A program made the position numbers and the translations under genes. DNA of 64,000 nucleotides from positions 24,776,256-24,840,255 of the forward strand of contig CM042544.1 in assembly GCA_023630585.1 (NCBI GenBank), given 5' to 3'. The notes under the pieces are model-generated. The model searched no databases, had not been told where the DNA came from, and saw only the letters and a program-made list of their open reading frames with translations. Shown here piece after piece: positions 46,362-57,778 of the stretch. The stretch is from Cranoglanis bouderius. Taxonomy: Eukaryota > Chordata > Actinopteri > Siluriformes > Cranoglanididae. How positions within the stretch are numbered: position 1 is the stretch's first letter; every line of letters starts with the position of its first letter.

Positions 46362-49300
46362 GTCTCTTACACACATGCTGTCTTCTTTTGTGGCAGGTGC
46401 TGCAATAGCAGATAGAATCAAATTTCATGTTCTCTCCATTTGTCTTTATTACGAGCCCCTGTCTCTCCCATCTGACACTAGACTGGCCTGGCTACTGCTT
46501 GGAAAGTCAAATTCAATTAAAGCAGCCAAACAGGAATAAAAAATGCTGCTGTCTGATTTCTTTAATGGTTACCAGTTACACCAGCATGCACAACAGGCAG
46601 TGGTAAAGACACAGGTGAATATTGTTGTCCTGTTTCTCAGCAATACAGTGAGTAAAACAACACCACTTTATCAATAAATAAACACAAACACACTTACACC
46701 CACACATACAAACATGGAGTAAATATTCACCATGGCTTGGCCTGTGAAAAGTCATGAAAAGGAGAAGACTCGAGCCAGATGAAGCTGCTGAGCCTCTTAT
46801 TTAGTTTGTTAATTAGCTCAAACCTTTTGATCCCAATTTTGAAAACCTGCCACGTTGCTGTGCTAGCCTCTTTTGTGTGTTGTGCCTAGCAAGATAAAGT
46901 GGAACCTTTTTTCCCCCCTTGCCTTTCAAATAGTGGCATTCAAGGCGTCCCGTGTTCATCCTCCCCTCCCCATGCACACACACTCACATCCACAATGAGA
47001 AGTGCCTTATCCATCTCCAGACATGGCCAACATCTACAGAAACCAGTGTTACAATGCAGCTCGGTTGTTGCTGTAGTAATACAATAGCAGACCTTTTCTT
47101 TCTGCTTAATCAGGCTATGACATAAAGGATTCATTGGTCATGGTTAAGTCCATATTTAACAGAGTGTGTTAAATAGAGAATGTGTTTGAGGATGTAGATC
47201 GGTTTGCACTGACCTTTTTAGTATCAGACTGGAACTGGCAGGTATTGTGTCGCATTATGGACCATGCTATCTTTAGGGGGAAAAAATGCCTGGTATATTC
47301 ATGATTCTGTTCTTTTTTTCACACTACCTGGGACAAGACTGATGTATTTGGATTAAGCTCTAGCTAAAACCTAGCCACCTTGCTAAGAATGAAAAGTACA
47401 TGGAACTTTATATGTAAGGTCTTTTCCTAATTGTTTTCAAAATGATCATGTGAGTTGTAGGCAGTTATTACGCTCGCCAGTGCAATTGCTCTTGACGAGG
47501 GCTTTGGAGGTCAGCTACCACATTTGGAATAGCCTTCAGATTCTCTGGAACAGCACTTTTCTCTACTCTTTATGTCGTTGTCCTTTTTGAGAGCCTGTAA
47601 GTGATGTGGAGACTTGCCAGTCTGTGACTCATCGACTTTGTGCAATATCAGGATACACCACATGAATCCCCTGTTTGAAAAGCTTGGCATCAGCTGTCAA
47701 ATGTGATATATATTTTAATGCAGGAAACCATCAGGCCATAATCTCAAGTGGAATGATGAAACATGTTTAACGATAATCTGTTGCTTTAATTGTTGAAGGT
47801 AATTTGTTTGTTAGGTGAAATCTGTTTTGAGATGTGGAGGCTCAAATTTTTAGTGATGAAGCCATAAAGTTGTTATAACTCTCATATATTCTTCTTCTTG
47901 TTTGACCCAGTATGTTGTACAGTAGTTTATTTAAAAAAAAAAACTGTTGAAAGGCTATGAATCTCATAACCAGTATAATTTATCTGATCACTAGATTGTC
48001 ATCATTAAAATGAAATAGATTTCATTGCTGGCTCAGCTTTTCTCCCTATGTGATATGATAGATACTGGGCCATACAAGTGTTTGTTAGTAAGCAGTGGCA
48101 AGTCATAGAGGAGGAGCAGGGTCACATCAATACTTGTTTGGATACTCTGAGGCACAGACGGACTGAATATGAAATATTTTTGACACACTAGAGAGTTTTG
48201 GAGGTGTGTCTGTAAAAGATAGACGTGTAGAAAACCAACTATACACAATATGTTCTTATTCTTCTCTAAGGAATCTTAAAGATCATAAAGAACAGTAAAA
48301 TTAACCTTCTTGTATGAAATATTTTGAGCATGTTTTCTGGCTTGTCATCCATCTAGACCTTTAGTGACTCTACTTGCATATTGCTCTCTCTTATTTCACC
48401 AAGGGCATAAATAATAAATTGGTGGTTGAACGATCACCAATACAGAAATCAGTCAAGTGTGGATACTCATCCATGTGAATAAAAGCTTCAATTCCAAAAC
48501 TTTTAGTAACCAATTATACTTTATTCTACCAATGTGTAGCTGAAAATAAATTTGTGTACACCAACTAGGGATGATACTGAGAAACATTAATTAGCTGAAT
48601 TAATTATCTCACTACTAGTTGACATTTAACACGTGATATCATGAAAGTTGCATGAATAATCTGTTGCTAAGCAGTGTATATTTTGCAGTTTAATATATTT
48701 ATATACATTTTATTATTATTTTTATGGGAAAAAAACACCCTAAAGGGTTGTCCCTATTGGATGAACATTTAATAATGGTTCTACCTTATGTAGAACCATA
48801 CAACAAAAAGGAGGTATGTCCGAAACAGACGGCAGCTGCCTCGATGCCTTGCTGTCTATGCTCTCTCATAAGGTTGTGTCCCAGAAAGCAGTGCTCTGGT
48901 AGTTATGATGGTACCTGCAAGAAAACATTTTGGGACACCCCTTGAAGGCAACATATGTCAGGATGTTGCCAAGACACCAACATATGCTATCACTCTCTAA
49001 CCCCAAATGTTTGTTGTGGAAAAGCACACATGAAAAATGTATGACTACACCAGCTATTTCTCATCAGAAATAAACTCTTTTACAAACTTTACAAGTCAAA
49101 ACAATTACAAACTTATTTATACACATACCGGACCCCTGTTCCTAAATATTCCATGCAATATTTGGAGGTGTGTCAGGCTGGCTAATGCCGTAGATTTTAT
49201 GATATGTAGGATACTTTTGTTTGCTCCCTTTAAAAATTGTCCAGATGAATGTATCCTCAGAAGGAATTATCCAAACATCCAATTTGGACATTACGACACA

Positions 49301-50187
49301 ATGCCTTCCTGCATTCTGTTATGCTTCTGACACACCAAGGTTTTCCTTAAACAAAAGGCTCAATGTAGAAACCTTTAATAAAGCTAAATTGATTACCAAA
49401 AAACCTTGAGACAGACTGTTTTTTGGACATGAATTTGTTTATGTGCTTAAAGCAACAGAAGCATGCAACTTGGGGAACAATATTTTGTAATGACAATTGT
49501 GCTAGCTAGCTTCCACCTCACAGACGGTGGTGAGTGGCACCTGAGTTAGTACGCATTCAAGTAGTATACAAGCATTCAATAATTGATGAATGGAATGTTT
49601 TCTGTAATTAGTTGGAAGTATTGTTGCAACCAGTAGTGATTGGTGCATTTTTTGTTTTTTTTGTGCCATCATCTAGCAGACTAGTAATGAGAGGGTTATA
49701 AACGGCATGGAAGCTTGGATATATATGGTAATGACATGGCAGTTATAGCTTGAAGATTACTTGAAGATTCAGTTTATTACTCTGATGGGCACATGTAATG
49801 GGACATGAGTTTTTTCCACTTCTAAGTGATGTGAAGTCCTTGGTTGACAACCATAACTGGTTACCTGGTTCCTAAGTGGGAGTCTCAGAATAGTCTCTCA
49901 CTAAATTCCTGCTTGACATAACTTCTGAAGGCAGATCTGTGATAAAGTCTACCATGATATGGGACCATCAGCATTGTGGGACTGTGAGTTCACCAGCTGG
50001 GAGAGTGTGTTACATCTTACCTTGGGCACACAGAGAGCATGATTTTGTAAACTTCTAAATGTTTTGTATCATGGTCTCCCAGACAATATTTTGTGGCAAG
50101 ATGTTGATGGGTCTTGGAGACAGCCAGGTGTCCAGTGGCAATGGAAGTATATGCTCAGGTTATAGGACATCATGACAATTCGACATA

Positions 50188-50290
50188 CAGTCATGTGAAA
50201 AAATAAGTGCACTCCATGGAAATCGTTGGCTTTTTTTGACATATTTGGACAAGCAAACATTTGATCATCTTTGAAACAGTCTTTGAAATC
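50188..50290 (+). mobile_element. Tc1 family H end fragment
   Basis: CAGTCATGTGAAAAAATAAG, then TCCATGGAAATCGTTGGC and TTGACATATTTGGACAAGCA, is a recognised style of Tc1 terminal repeat in fishes. It abuts family A sequence directly, so this is a mosaic. Confidence 0.6.
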
Positions 50291-50889
50291 ACTCTCACAA
50301 TGTTTCTGTCATCAGTTGTTCACCAGTCATCGATGTTGCTGTTGTTTTCCTTGGATGACCTGTTCCATGTCTGGTTGTTAGTACACCAGTGGTTTCTTTC
50401 TTTTTCTGAATTGTTGTATTGGCTATGCCAAATGCTTGTGCAATGACTCTGATTGATTTTCCCTCTTTTCTCAGCTTCAAAATGGCTTGCTTTTCTCCCA
50501 TAGACAGCTCTCTAGTCTTTATGTTGGTTTATCGTTTTTAACAACAAATGCAGTCTTCACAGATGAAACCTAGGGCTCCAACCAAGAGTAGACATTCAGA
50601 GTTATTAATATTTTAAACAATCAATCTAACAGGGTACACCTTGGTAGCAAGAAACACCTTTCAGTCACAATATGTTCCAATATTTTTTGATCACCTGACA
50701 AAAATGGATGGGTTCAAACAAAAGGTGCCATGTTCTAAATTTTGTAACACATCTAGATGTAGATATGAGGAAATGAAAGCTGAAATTCTGATCTATCATC
50801 ACATTTATCTTTTGACCTCAAACCCAAATGCCTTCAATAGCGAAAATAATAGAATTGGCCTTGCTGTTCCAATACTTTCAGAGGGGACT
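50291..50889 (-). mobile_element. Tc1 family A fragment (N-terminal half and right end)
   Basis: Ends with CCAATACTTTCAGAGGGGACT, the inverted family A terminus. Minus-strand coding debris at 50295-50501 (QAILKLRKEGKSIRVIAQAF) is the helix-turn-helix of the transposase. The catalytic half is missing. It also contains the undisturbed counterpart of the hAT target site seen at 1991. Confidence 0.8.
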
Positions 50890-52739
50890 ATATAACATTA
50901 ATTGTCCATTCATATATCATGTAAACAATATTTTAGCCATTGTTTAAACAATATTTTGTTGTTGTCATTTCAAACTGGATTTATGAACCATGTCCATGAT
51001 GCACATCATATTTATTCAGTAGAGCAAGCAAGTAAAATGTCAGAGGTAGTGTTATTCAGTGTTGAGTCATTTATATTTGAGGCAAGACTTTCTAACTGAA
51101 GCCTCTGGTGAATTGATTTCCTTAATATACTTCTCAATAAAAAACCAAAGACGCTTCATTCAGACTGCAAAGTGTTTCAGTAACAACAAATGGCAGTGCT
51201 AGAAAATTATTATGCACACACAATAGTAAACAGATCTCAAATCATGCAGAATCATGTGGGATGTTGGGCATTATTACACTACAGGTACTTGATTTGGGAA
51301 AAAATAAATGAAGTCAACTGATTAAACAACTTGAAATGGAGCTGTGATTAAAAAGCATGACACACGTCAAGGCCAGAGGACAATCAGTGGGCCTTTGTGC
51401 CGTTTTCCCTGCCGGTAATGACATTTAGGATGCTCTGTGCATAAGAATAAGTGAAAGGGCTGGTGGCTGCTGTTCCATAGAGATAACTGGAGCCATGCAA
51501 TGAGCGTGTGCTGGATGGTGCCTATTAAAGGCCAAGAGCCAAGAACTCTAGTCACTGTCAGGCTTTAAAAAGAACAACTCGTGAAGATATTACCTCCTTA
51601 TTATGGGCCATCCTGACCAGCGTGATTGAATGAAACAGAGGCAGCCAGGCTGTTTCATAAAGTCAGCAAGTCTGACTCTTTCTAATGCCCAGAGATGCTA
51701 TATACAGACTTTCTTTTCCTGTCACTTCAACTGCCCTTCTTTTCTTCCTGCTCCAAAACCCCTACTCTCATCATTTTTGTAATGTGCCCCTCTGTACTTT
51801 TGTTAAAGAACTTGTCTTTGTAGAGAATTCTTCCATGAAGCAGACCTCATCCTGTCAGATTGCAAATTTGATCCCATTCAGCCTGTGCACATTATAGTAA
51901 TCCCCACTGGCACACAATGGCCCATTCCCTACCAATCTAACCCCAACCCATGTCTCATCTCTCAGGATTATACTATTTGTATTTCAATAATAACAACCAA
52001 TTTATGTGCCATTTGTTTCCTTTCTGTTTCTTATTTTGTGAATACTGTCTATAGAAAGTGCTATTTGACAAGAAGTTAAAAATCCAAATAAATGTGAATT
52101 AGAAGTTCATTTTCTGAAAATAAACAGTTGCCTCTTCAAAAACAATGACACTGATCATTACAATACCCTGTAATTTTGGAACATACCATTCTGCTTCCCT
52201 TAGACCTTTTGAATGGTTCTATAATTATCTTGCAGGCTTGATTAGTTGGCTGGGAAAATGGGTGGTGATTGCCTTTCGCAAGTCTGGATAAAGCTGAGTA
52301 TTTTCCTCTCAAATGCAGCCCTCATCTCACAGTTGATTAGCTGTGAGGTTCTGCCAGTACAGACTGACATCTTATCTGAGGAACTAAACTACACCTGACA
52401 AAAGGCTCCATGATTAGAAAGCTTGTTCTCCTCTGACAGTCAGATGGGATGCGTAGTATATCATTTTGTGAATCCACGCTGTACTGTACTCATGCTTCAC
52501 CCCACTGATTTTTTTCCCCTCTACAAGATCCTATAACATCATCCTGAAAGTTGACTGTGACACAGTTATCAAAAAATCTTTTTATATTTTTCAAATTTAT
52601 GGCAGTCTGGGGGAAAAAAATCCAAGATGATAGAAACTTCCTGGTTAGGTAATTAAATAAACTCTCCTCCTATGATGTATGTTATGATTTGATTGAGAAA
52701 TGTATTAGGTAAATGCGTATATTTCAGGAGTGGTTTGAT
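50890..52739 (+). other. grik3 intron 1: no exon or transposon recognised
   Basis: Complex, mostly non-repetitive intronic DNA. No splice-bounded frame resembles a kainate receptor exon. Confidence 0.5.
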
Positions 52740-53015
52740 GGTGCAAACTCACTGCTCCCCAATTTGATTCAGAGCTTGGGTTACTGTTCTGGAGTTTGCA
52801 TGTTCTCATGTGGTTTTCCTCTGGGTCCTCAGATGGCACTAAATTACTCCTAGGTTTGAATGAGTGTGTGAATTGATGTGTGTGCAGAGTCCCCTGTGAT
52901 GGACTGGCCTCCTATCCAGGGTGTATTCCTGCCTCGCACCCAGTGTTCCAGGGGCAGGCTGTGTATCCACCTTGATCTTGACCAGGATAAAGTAGTTACT
53001 GAAGCTGAATGAATA
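52740..53015 (+). mobile_element. Second SINE-like family, diverged copy
   Basis: GGAGTTTGCATGTTCTCATG, GGTTTTCCTCTGGGTCCTC, GATGGACTGGCCTCCTATCC and GGGTGTATTCCTGCCTCGCA share the SINE core but have a different tail, CTTGATCTTGACCAGGATAA and TACTGAAGCTGAATGAATA. A 3' fragment of the same family lies at 38786-38895. Confidence 0.75.
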
Positions 53016-53136
53016 CATAGTTAGCTAAATAAACACTCTTCCTATCATTTAGGTCATGATTTGATTGCCAAATTTATCAGACCATGATTTTAGTGAATAG
53101 CATTAGCAATAAAACACAAACTGAATGAAAACCTAA

Positions 53137-53139
<3 letters not shown>

Positions 53140-53197
<58 letters not shown>
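53140..53197. repeat. (AT)n microsatellite
   Basis: About 58 bp of pure AT. Confidence 0.95.
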
Positions 53198-53200
<3 letters not shown>

Positions 53201-54399
53201 GACTGATGCATACGTCAAGTGTGAAAAATTGATTATTTTATTGTTTAATATAAACCAGTATATTTTCATTACCTATACTGTGTATTTGAGCTCAGCTCAT
53301 GTGAGTAGGGTGTTTTTTTCCCTTTTTGTGCCAAGAATTTCATCACCTAGAATTGCCCTATGAAATCTGAGAGACAGCGATGTCAGGTTATTATTTATCT
53401 AATGCAAGAATAGATAAATGCTAGTTCTCTACCTGGATGTCACACATTTCCTGTTGCCAGAGATGTGTGTAGAAAATGGAGCCACTGTAAAGTCATTTTT
53501 AGCAAGTCAGTTTGAATAGAACATCTGTTATAGCATTCATAATCATTTTGTTGAAAGACATGACTGAAAGTATGAGAATGTGGAAATTCATAGAAAGTCA
53601 TAGAATGATATTATCTCCTTTGAGAACCTAGTAAATGAAGTTTTATTTCATGAATTTCATCAAGTAGGATATACATTAAAGCCTTAACCCTACTGATGGC
53701 TGGGCAGATTAGTCACAAGGTGTGATGTACCCCCCCCTCCTTTAGCAATTGAACCTTCATATTTTCAAGAAATAAGAAAATATATTTAGTGAGACATAAA
53801 CGGGAGAAAATGTGGCTTTCCTCCAATCTCTCATGTGGCTTAGTCTGAAAGGCACTTATCCATGCCATTGCTAAGACGACCCCTCCATCCTCCCTTTTCT
53901 AAATTCTAGAAAAAGGATTCTGTTTAGCATGCTCCATCACGGTTAAGTCTGTGCAGGGACTGGGATGCAAACATAAGCTACCCCTTTGTTTTTGCAGTAT
54001 CTCCACTAAAAAAGTGTCCTTGATTTTCTCAAAATGACTCTGTCGCTGGATGTGGGCAATTGCTTTAACCAGCTGCCAGCTTTTATATATTTCTCCTGCC
54101 TAAATGAAGTGCTGACTATAGCCACAGGCACAATCCTATTCAGTGGAAAAAGTAGTCGCTACATTTTTATCCCAGAAATGTCATCAGAGCTGCCCTTTGG
54201 ATAAACACTAACAGAGTGTCTCTGTGGATCCATCCTCTAATGTTTTTTTCTTTTTTTCTTAGCTTCATACTCTCACACATTCCCTATTGAAAATTCTCTC
54301 ATTTCAGAGGATGAGCTTTCTTTATTCATTTCAATGTTCATTCTTCTCCAACAATCTTCTTGTTCTCTATCTGTAGCACATTTGTATGAGACTCTTTTG
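53198..54399 (+). other. grik3 intron 1: no feature recognised
   Basis: No coding or repeat signature. Some complex stretches (about 53990-54240) could be conserved non-coding DNA. Confidence 0.45.
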
Positions 54400-54619
54400 T
54401 TGCAGATTTTTCTATACAAGCCCAGAGAAAATTTTCACCCTTTTAGTAACTTCTGCCTCTGCAGCATTTCTTCAGAGAGAAAGCTACAAAGTGAGAATAC
54501 TGAATTTGTATAATCAAACTGGCTAGTGGAGCTGGTGCCATGTCTGGTGATAGACCCATGCAACTGGAAGAGTGGACAGGCAGAGGGAAAATAAATCCCT
54601 GATCGCAATCTGCACTGCA
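54400..54619 (+). repeat. Intronic direct duplication, copy 1
   Basis: Shares TTGCAGATTTTTC, AGCCCAGAGAAA, TTTTCACCCTTTT, GTCTGGTGATAGACCCATGC and GGCAGAGGGAAAATAAATCC with 55162-55381. The copies differ by scattered substitutions and small indels. Confidence 0.9.
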
Positions 54620-54802
54620 TTTACATAAGAAGTGGAAGTCTGTTTCAGAAGACTGACTTGCAGTAACATTACACGTTTGCTCAGTGGAAAGCGGCCGAGG
54701 GTTTTTGCTGTATGGGAGGGAGGGAGCCAGTAAGAAAATATTGTCAAAGGCTCATGAAAAGTGTTGTAAACAGAGAAAAGCAGACTGGTAACATTAGTGC
54801 CC

Positions 54803-54804
<2 letters not shown>

Positions 54805-54869
<65 letters not shown>
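54805..54869. repeat. (GT)n microsatellite
   Basis: About 65 bp of pure GT between the duplicated copies. Confidence 0.96.
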
Positions 54870-54872
<3 letters not shown>

Positions 54873-54979
54873 TGAGATTAGAATGCTGTAACACATTGAA
54901 TTATCTGTGCAGATTGCACATTTTTGTGCACATGTAGAGAATTGGAGAAAGTGAAGAGGTAAGCATTATATGTCCACAC

Positions 54980-54980
<1 letters not shown>

Positions 54981-55028
<48 letters not shown>
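54981..55028. repeat. (GT)n microsatellite
   Basis: About 48 bp of pure GT. A short (CA)n follows at 55140-55159. Confidence 0.96.
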
Positions 55029-55029
<1 letters not shown>

Positions 55030-55161
55030 ACATGTGTGTGGCATCTATTTTTTTATATCTTAGTGGGGGCCAGATGTCCACACAAGGATATAGATATCCG
55101 ACTTATGACCTTGTGGGGACATTTGACTGGAAAAATTATACACACACACACACACACACTA

Positions 55162-55381
55162 TTGCAGATTTTTCAATCCAAGCCCAGAGAAAGTTTTCAC
55201 CCTTTTGTAACTTCTGCCTTTATAGCATTTCTTTAGATAGAAGCTTACAAAGTCACAATGCTGATTTTTTGCAATCAAATTTGGCAGATGTGTCTGGTGA
55301 TAGACCCATGCAACTGGAAGAGTGGACCGGCAGAGGGAAAATAAATCCCTGTCACACATTCCAGTTGTGATCTGCCTTGCA
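55162..55381 (+). repeat. Intronic direct duplication, copy 2
   Basis: Second copy, about 760 bp downstream. It begins immediately after a (CA)n tract. Confidence 0.9.
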
Positions 55382-55658
55382 ATATATGAAAACAAACTGG
55401 TCATCCCATGATATGCCACAGTTAAAGATCGGCCTGCATTATTTTAAATATAATTCGCTTTTTAAACATTATTATTATTATTTTTTTTTTGTAGCAAAAA
55501 TACTACATTTTGTGACTGTCACAAAAATATATCTGGAACCTCTTCAGAGAGCACAATAAAAATGATTTTTGTAAGAATGCTCACTTTCATATTGGAAGCT
55601 TCAGTATTGCAAAGTCAAAGTATTATGCAGCCCCAGTGGACCAATTTATACATTATTA

Positions 55659-57111
55659 CAGTGGGGGAAAAAAGTATTTGATCCCCTGCTGATTTTGTAC
55701 GTTTGCCCACTGACAAAGAAATGATCAGTCTATAATTTTAATGGTAGGTGTATTTTAACAGTGAGAGACAGAATAACAACAAAAAAAATCCAGAAAAACA
55801 CATTTTTAAAAAGTTATAAATTGATTTGCATTTTAATGAGGGAAATAAGTATTTGACCCCTTCGACTTAGTACTTGGTGGCAAAACCCTTGTTGGCAATC
55901 ACAGAGGTCAGACGTTTCTTGTAGTTGGCCACCAGGTTTGCACACATCTCAGGAGGGATTTTGTCCCACTCCTCTTTGCAGATCCTCTCCAAGTCATTAA
56001 GGTCTCGAGGCTGACGTTTGGCAACTCGAACCTTCAGCTCCCTCCACAGATTTTCTATGGGATTAAGGTCTGGAGACTGGCTAGGCCACTACAGGACCTT
56101 AATGTGCTTCTTCTTGAGCCACTCCTTTGTTGCCTTGGCTGTGTGTTTTGGGTCATTGTCATGCTGGAATACCCATCCATGACCCATTTTCAATGCCCTG
56201 GCTGAGGGAAGGAGGTTCTCACCCAAGATTTGACGGTACATGGCCCCGTCCATCGTCCCTTTGATGCGGTGCAGTTGTCCTGTCCCGTTAGCAGAAAAAC
56301 ACCCCAAAGCATAATGTTCCCACCTCCATGTTTGTTTCCCACCTCCATGTTTCCTCCTCCTCCAAACACGGCAAGTTGAGTTGATGCCAAAGAGCTCGAT
56401 TTTGGTCTCATCTGACCACAACACTTTCACCCAGTTCTTTCACCTGAATCATTCAGGCAAACTTCAGATGGGCCTGTACATGTGCTTCCTTGAGCAGGGG
56501 GACCTTGCGGGCGCTGCAGGATTTCAGTCCTTCACGGCGTAGTGTGTTACCAATTGTTTTCTTGGTGACTATGGTCCCAGCTGCCTTGAGATCATTAACA
56601 AGATCCTCCCGTGTAGTTCTGGGCTGATTCCTCACCGTTCTCATGATCATTGAAACTCCACAAGGTGAGATCTTGCATGGAGCCCCAGACCGAGGGAGAC
56701 TGACAGTTTCTTCCATTTGCGAATAATCGCACCAACTGTTGTCACCTTCTCACCAAGCTGCTTGGCGATGGTCTTGTAGCCCATTCCAGCCTTGTGTAGG
56801 TCTACAATCTTGTCCCTGACATCCTTGGACAGCTCTTTGGTCTTGGCCATGGTGGAGAGTTTGGAATCTGATTGATTGATTGCTTCTGTGGACAGGTGTC
56901 TTTTATACAGGTAACAAACTGAGATTAGGAGCACTCCCTTTAAGAGAAAAAATATAACTTTTTTGAAATGTGTTTTTCTGGATTTTTTTGTTGTTATTCT
57001 GTCTCTCACTGTTAAAATACACCTACCATTAAAATTATAGACTGATCATTTCTTTGTCAGTGGGAAAACGTATAAAATCAACAGGGGATCAAATACTTTT
57101 TTCCCTCACTG
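55659..57111 (-). mobile_element. Tc1-like transposon, family F, full length
   Basis: A 1453-bp element flanked by TA at 55657-55658 and 57112-57113. Its ends start CAGTGGGGGAAAAAAGTATT on the left and the inverted CAGTGAGGG form on the right. The terminal repeats match over roughly 170 bp with few differences. An inner repeat (GAGGGAAATAAGTATTTGAC) lies at about 55838-55857. The minus-strand transposase is nearly complete but broken. It sits inside grik3 intron 1, antisense to the gene. Confidence 0.93.
55867..56850 (-). pseudogene. Tc1 transposase pseudogene (family F)
   Basis: Starts MAKTKELSKDVRDKIVDLHK at 56850 and has the usual helix-turn-helix (GYKTIAKQLGEKVTTVGAII). A shift follows near WKK, and the next frame reads SLPRSGAPCKISP through RREGLKSCSARKVPLLKEAH. 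Another break lies near 56430-56455. The catalytic domain has VLWSDETK (first Asp), FQHDNDPKHTA (second Asp) and, past an in-frame TAG that replaces a Glu codon after KVL, WPSQSPDLNPIENLW (Glu). The original C-terminus ends at the TAA at 55867-55869. All three catalytic residues survive but the frame does not. Confidence 0.88.
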
Positions 57112-57113
57112 TA

Positions 57114-57719
57114 TGCAAGTACTTAAGCACCCAAATTTTTTTTGTCTTAGATGTTTCATTTATGACTTCTGCATTATTGGGTCATTATAAAAAAAATAAA
57201 AAAAAAAGATTTCCAAACATTACTTCTCTAACAAACATTGAATGTCACTGAACAATATTTGCATGTCAGTAAAAAAAAAAAAAAAGACTGCACAAAGTGC
57301 ACCTGAGACTACTTTGCTTTACAGTATTTCTTTACATGTCTCTAACGCTTTTGCACAGAACTATACATGCAAGATTAAAAATAGACATTTCAACCTACTT
57401 GGAACTTGGAATGTCAACCTCAGCTAAACAGTTTGAGGAAGAATTTGCAACAAAACTGAGACTAGACAGGAAACACAGAGAGTAATCACAGGATAAGTGG
57501 AAGCAGGTGATTAATATTCTGTAGACAATGAGAGTGCTTGTGCGTGATACCGAGACTTAATTTTAGGTTCATTCATTATTTCTGAATATTATAACAAGTA
57601 TTTAAAATTATTCTGAAATATTAATATAGCAAGTCTTCTTACCTTTTGGCAAAACAAATTAATCTACTGTACATTGTGTAGCATATGATAGCGCAAAAGA
57701 TTTCAAGGTAAACAAACAG

Positions 57720-57778
<59 letters not shown>

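Larger units (their letters stand above)
40536..50187 (+). other. grik3 intron 1, first part: no coding exon seen
   Basis: Intronic by position downstream of the exon 1 donor. It is AT-rich with CA, AT, ATA, CT and AC microsatellites, listed separately. There is a minus-orientation dispersed repeat end at 40849-40905. A more complex, less repetitive stretch at about 42350-42660 could be conserved non-coding DNA. No reading frame resembling a receptor exon was found. Long open frames here are simple-repeat artefacts. Confidence 0.6.

Noticed and set aside
46041..46415. 124-codon plus-strand frame
   Set aside because: It ends in a (TC)n-encoded Leu/Ser run and has no recognisable domain.
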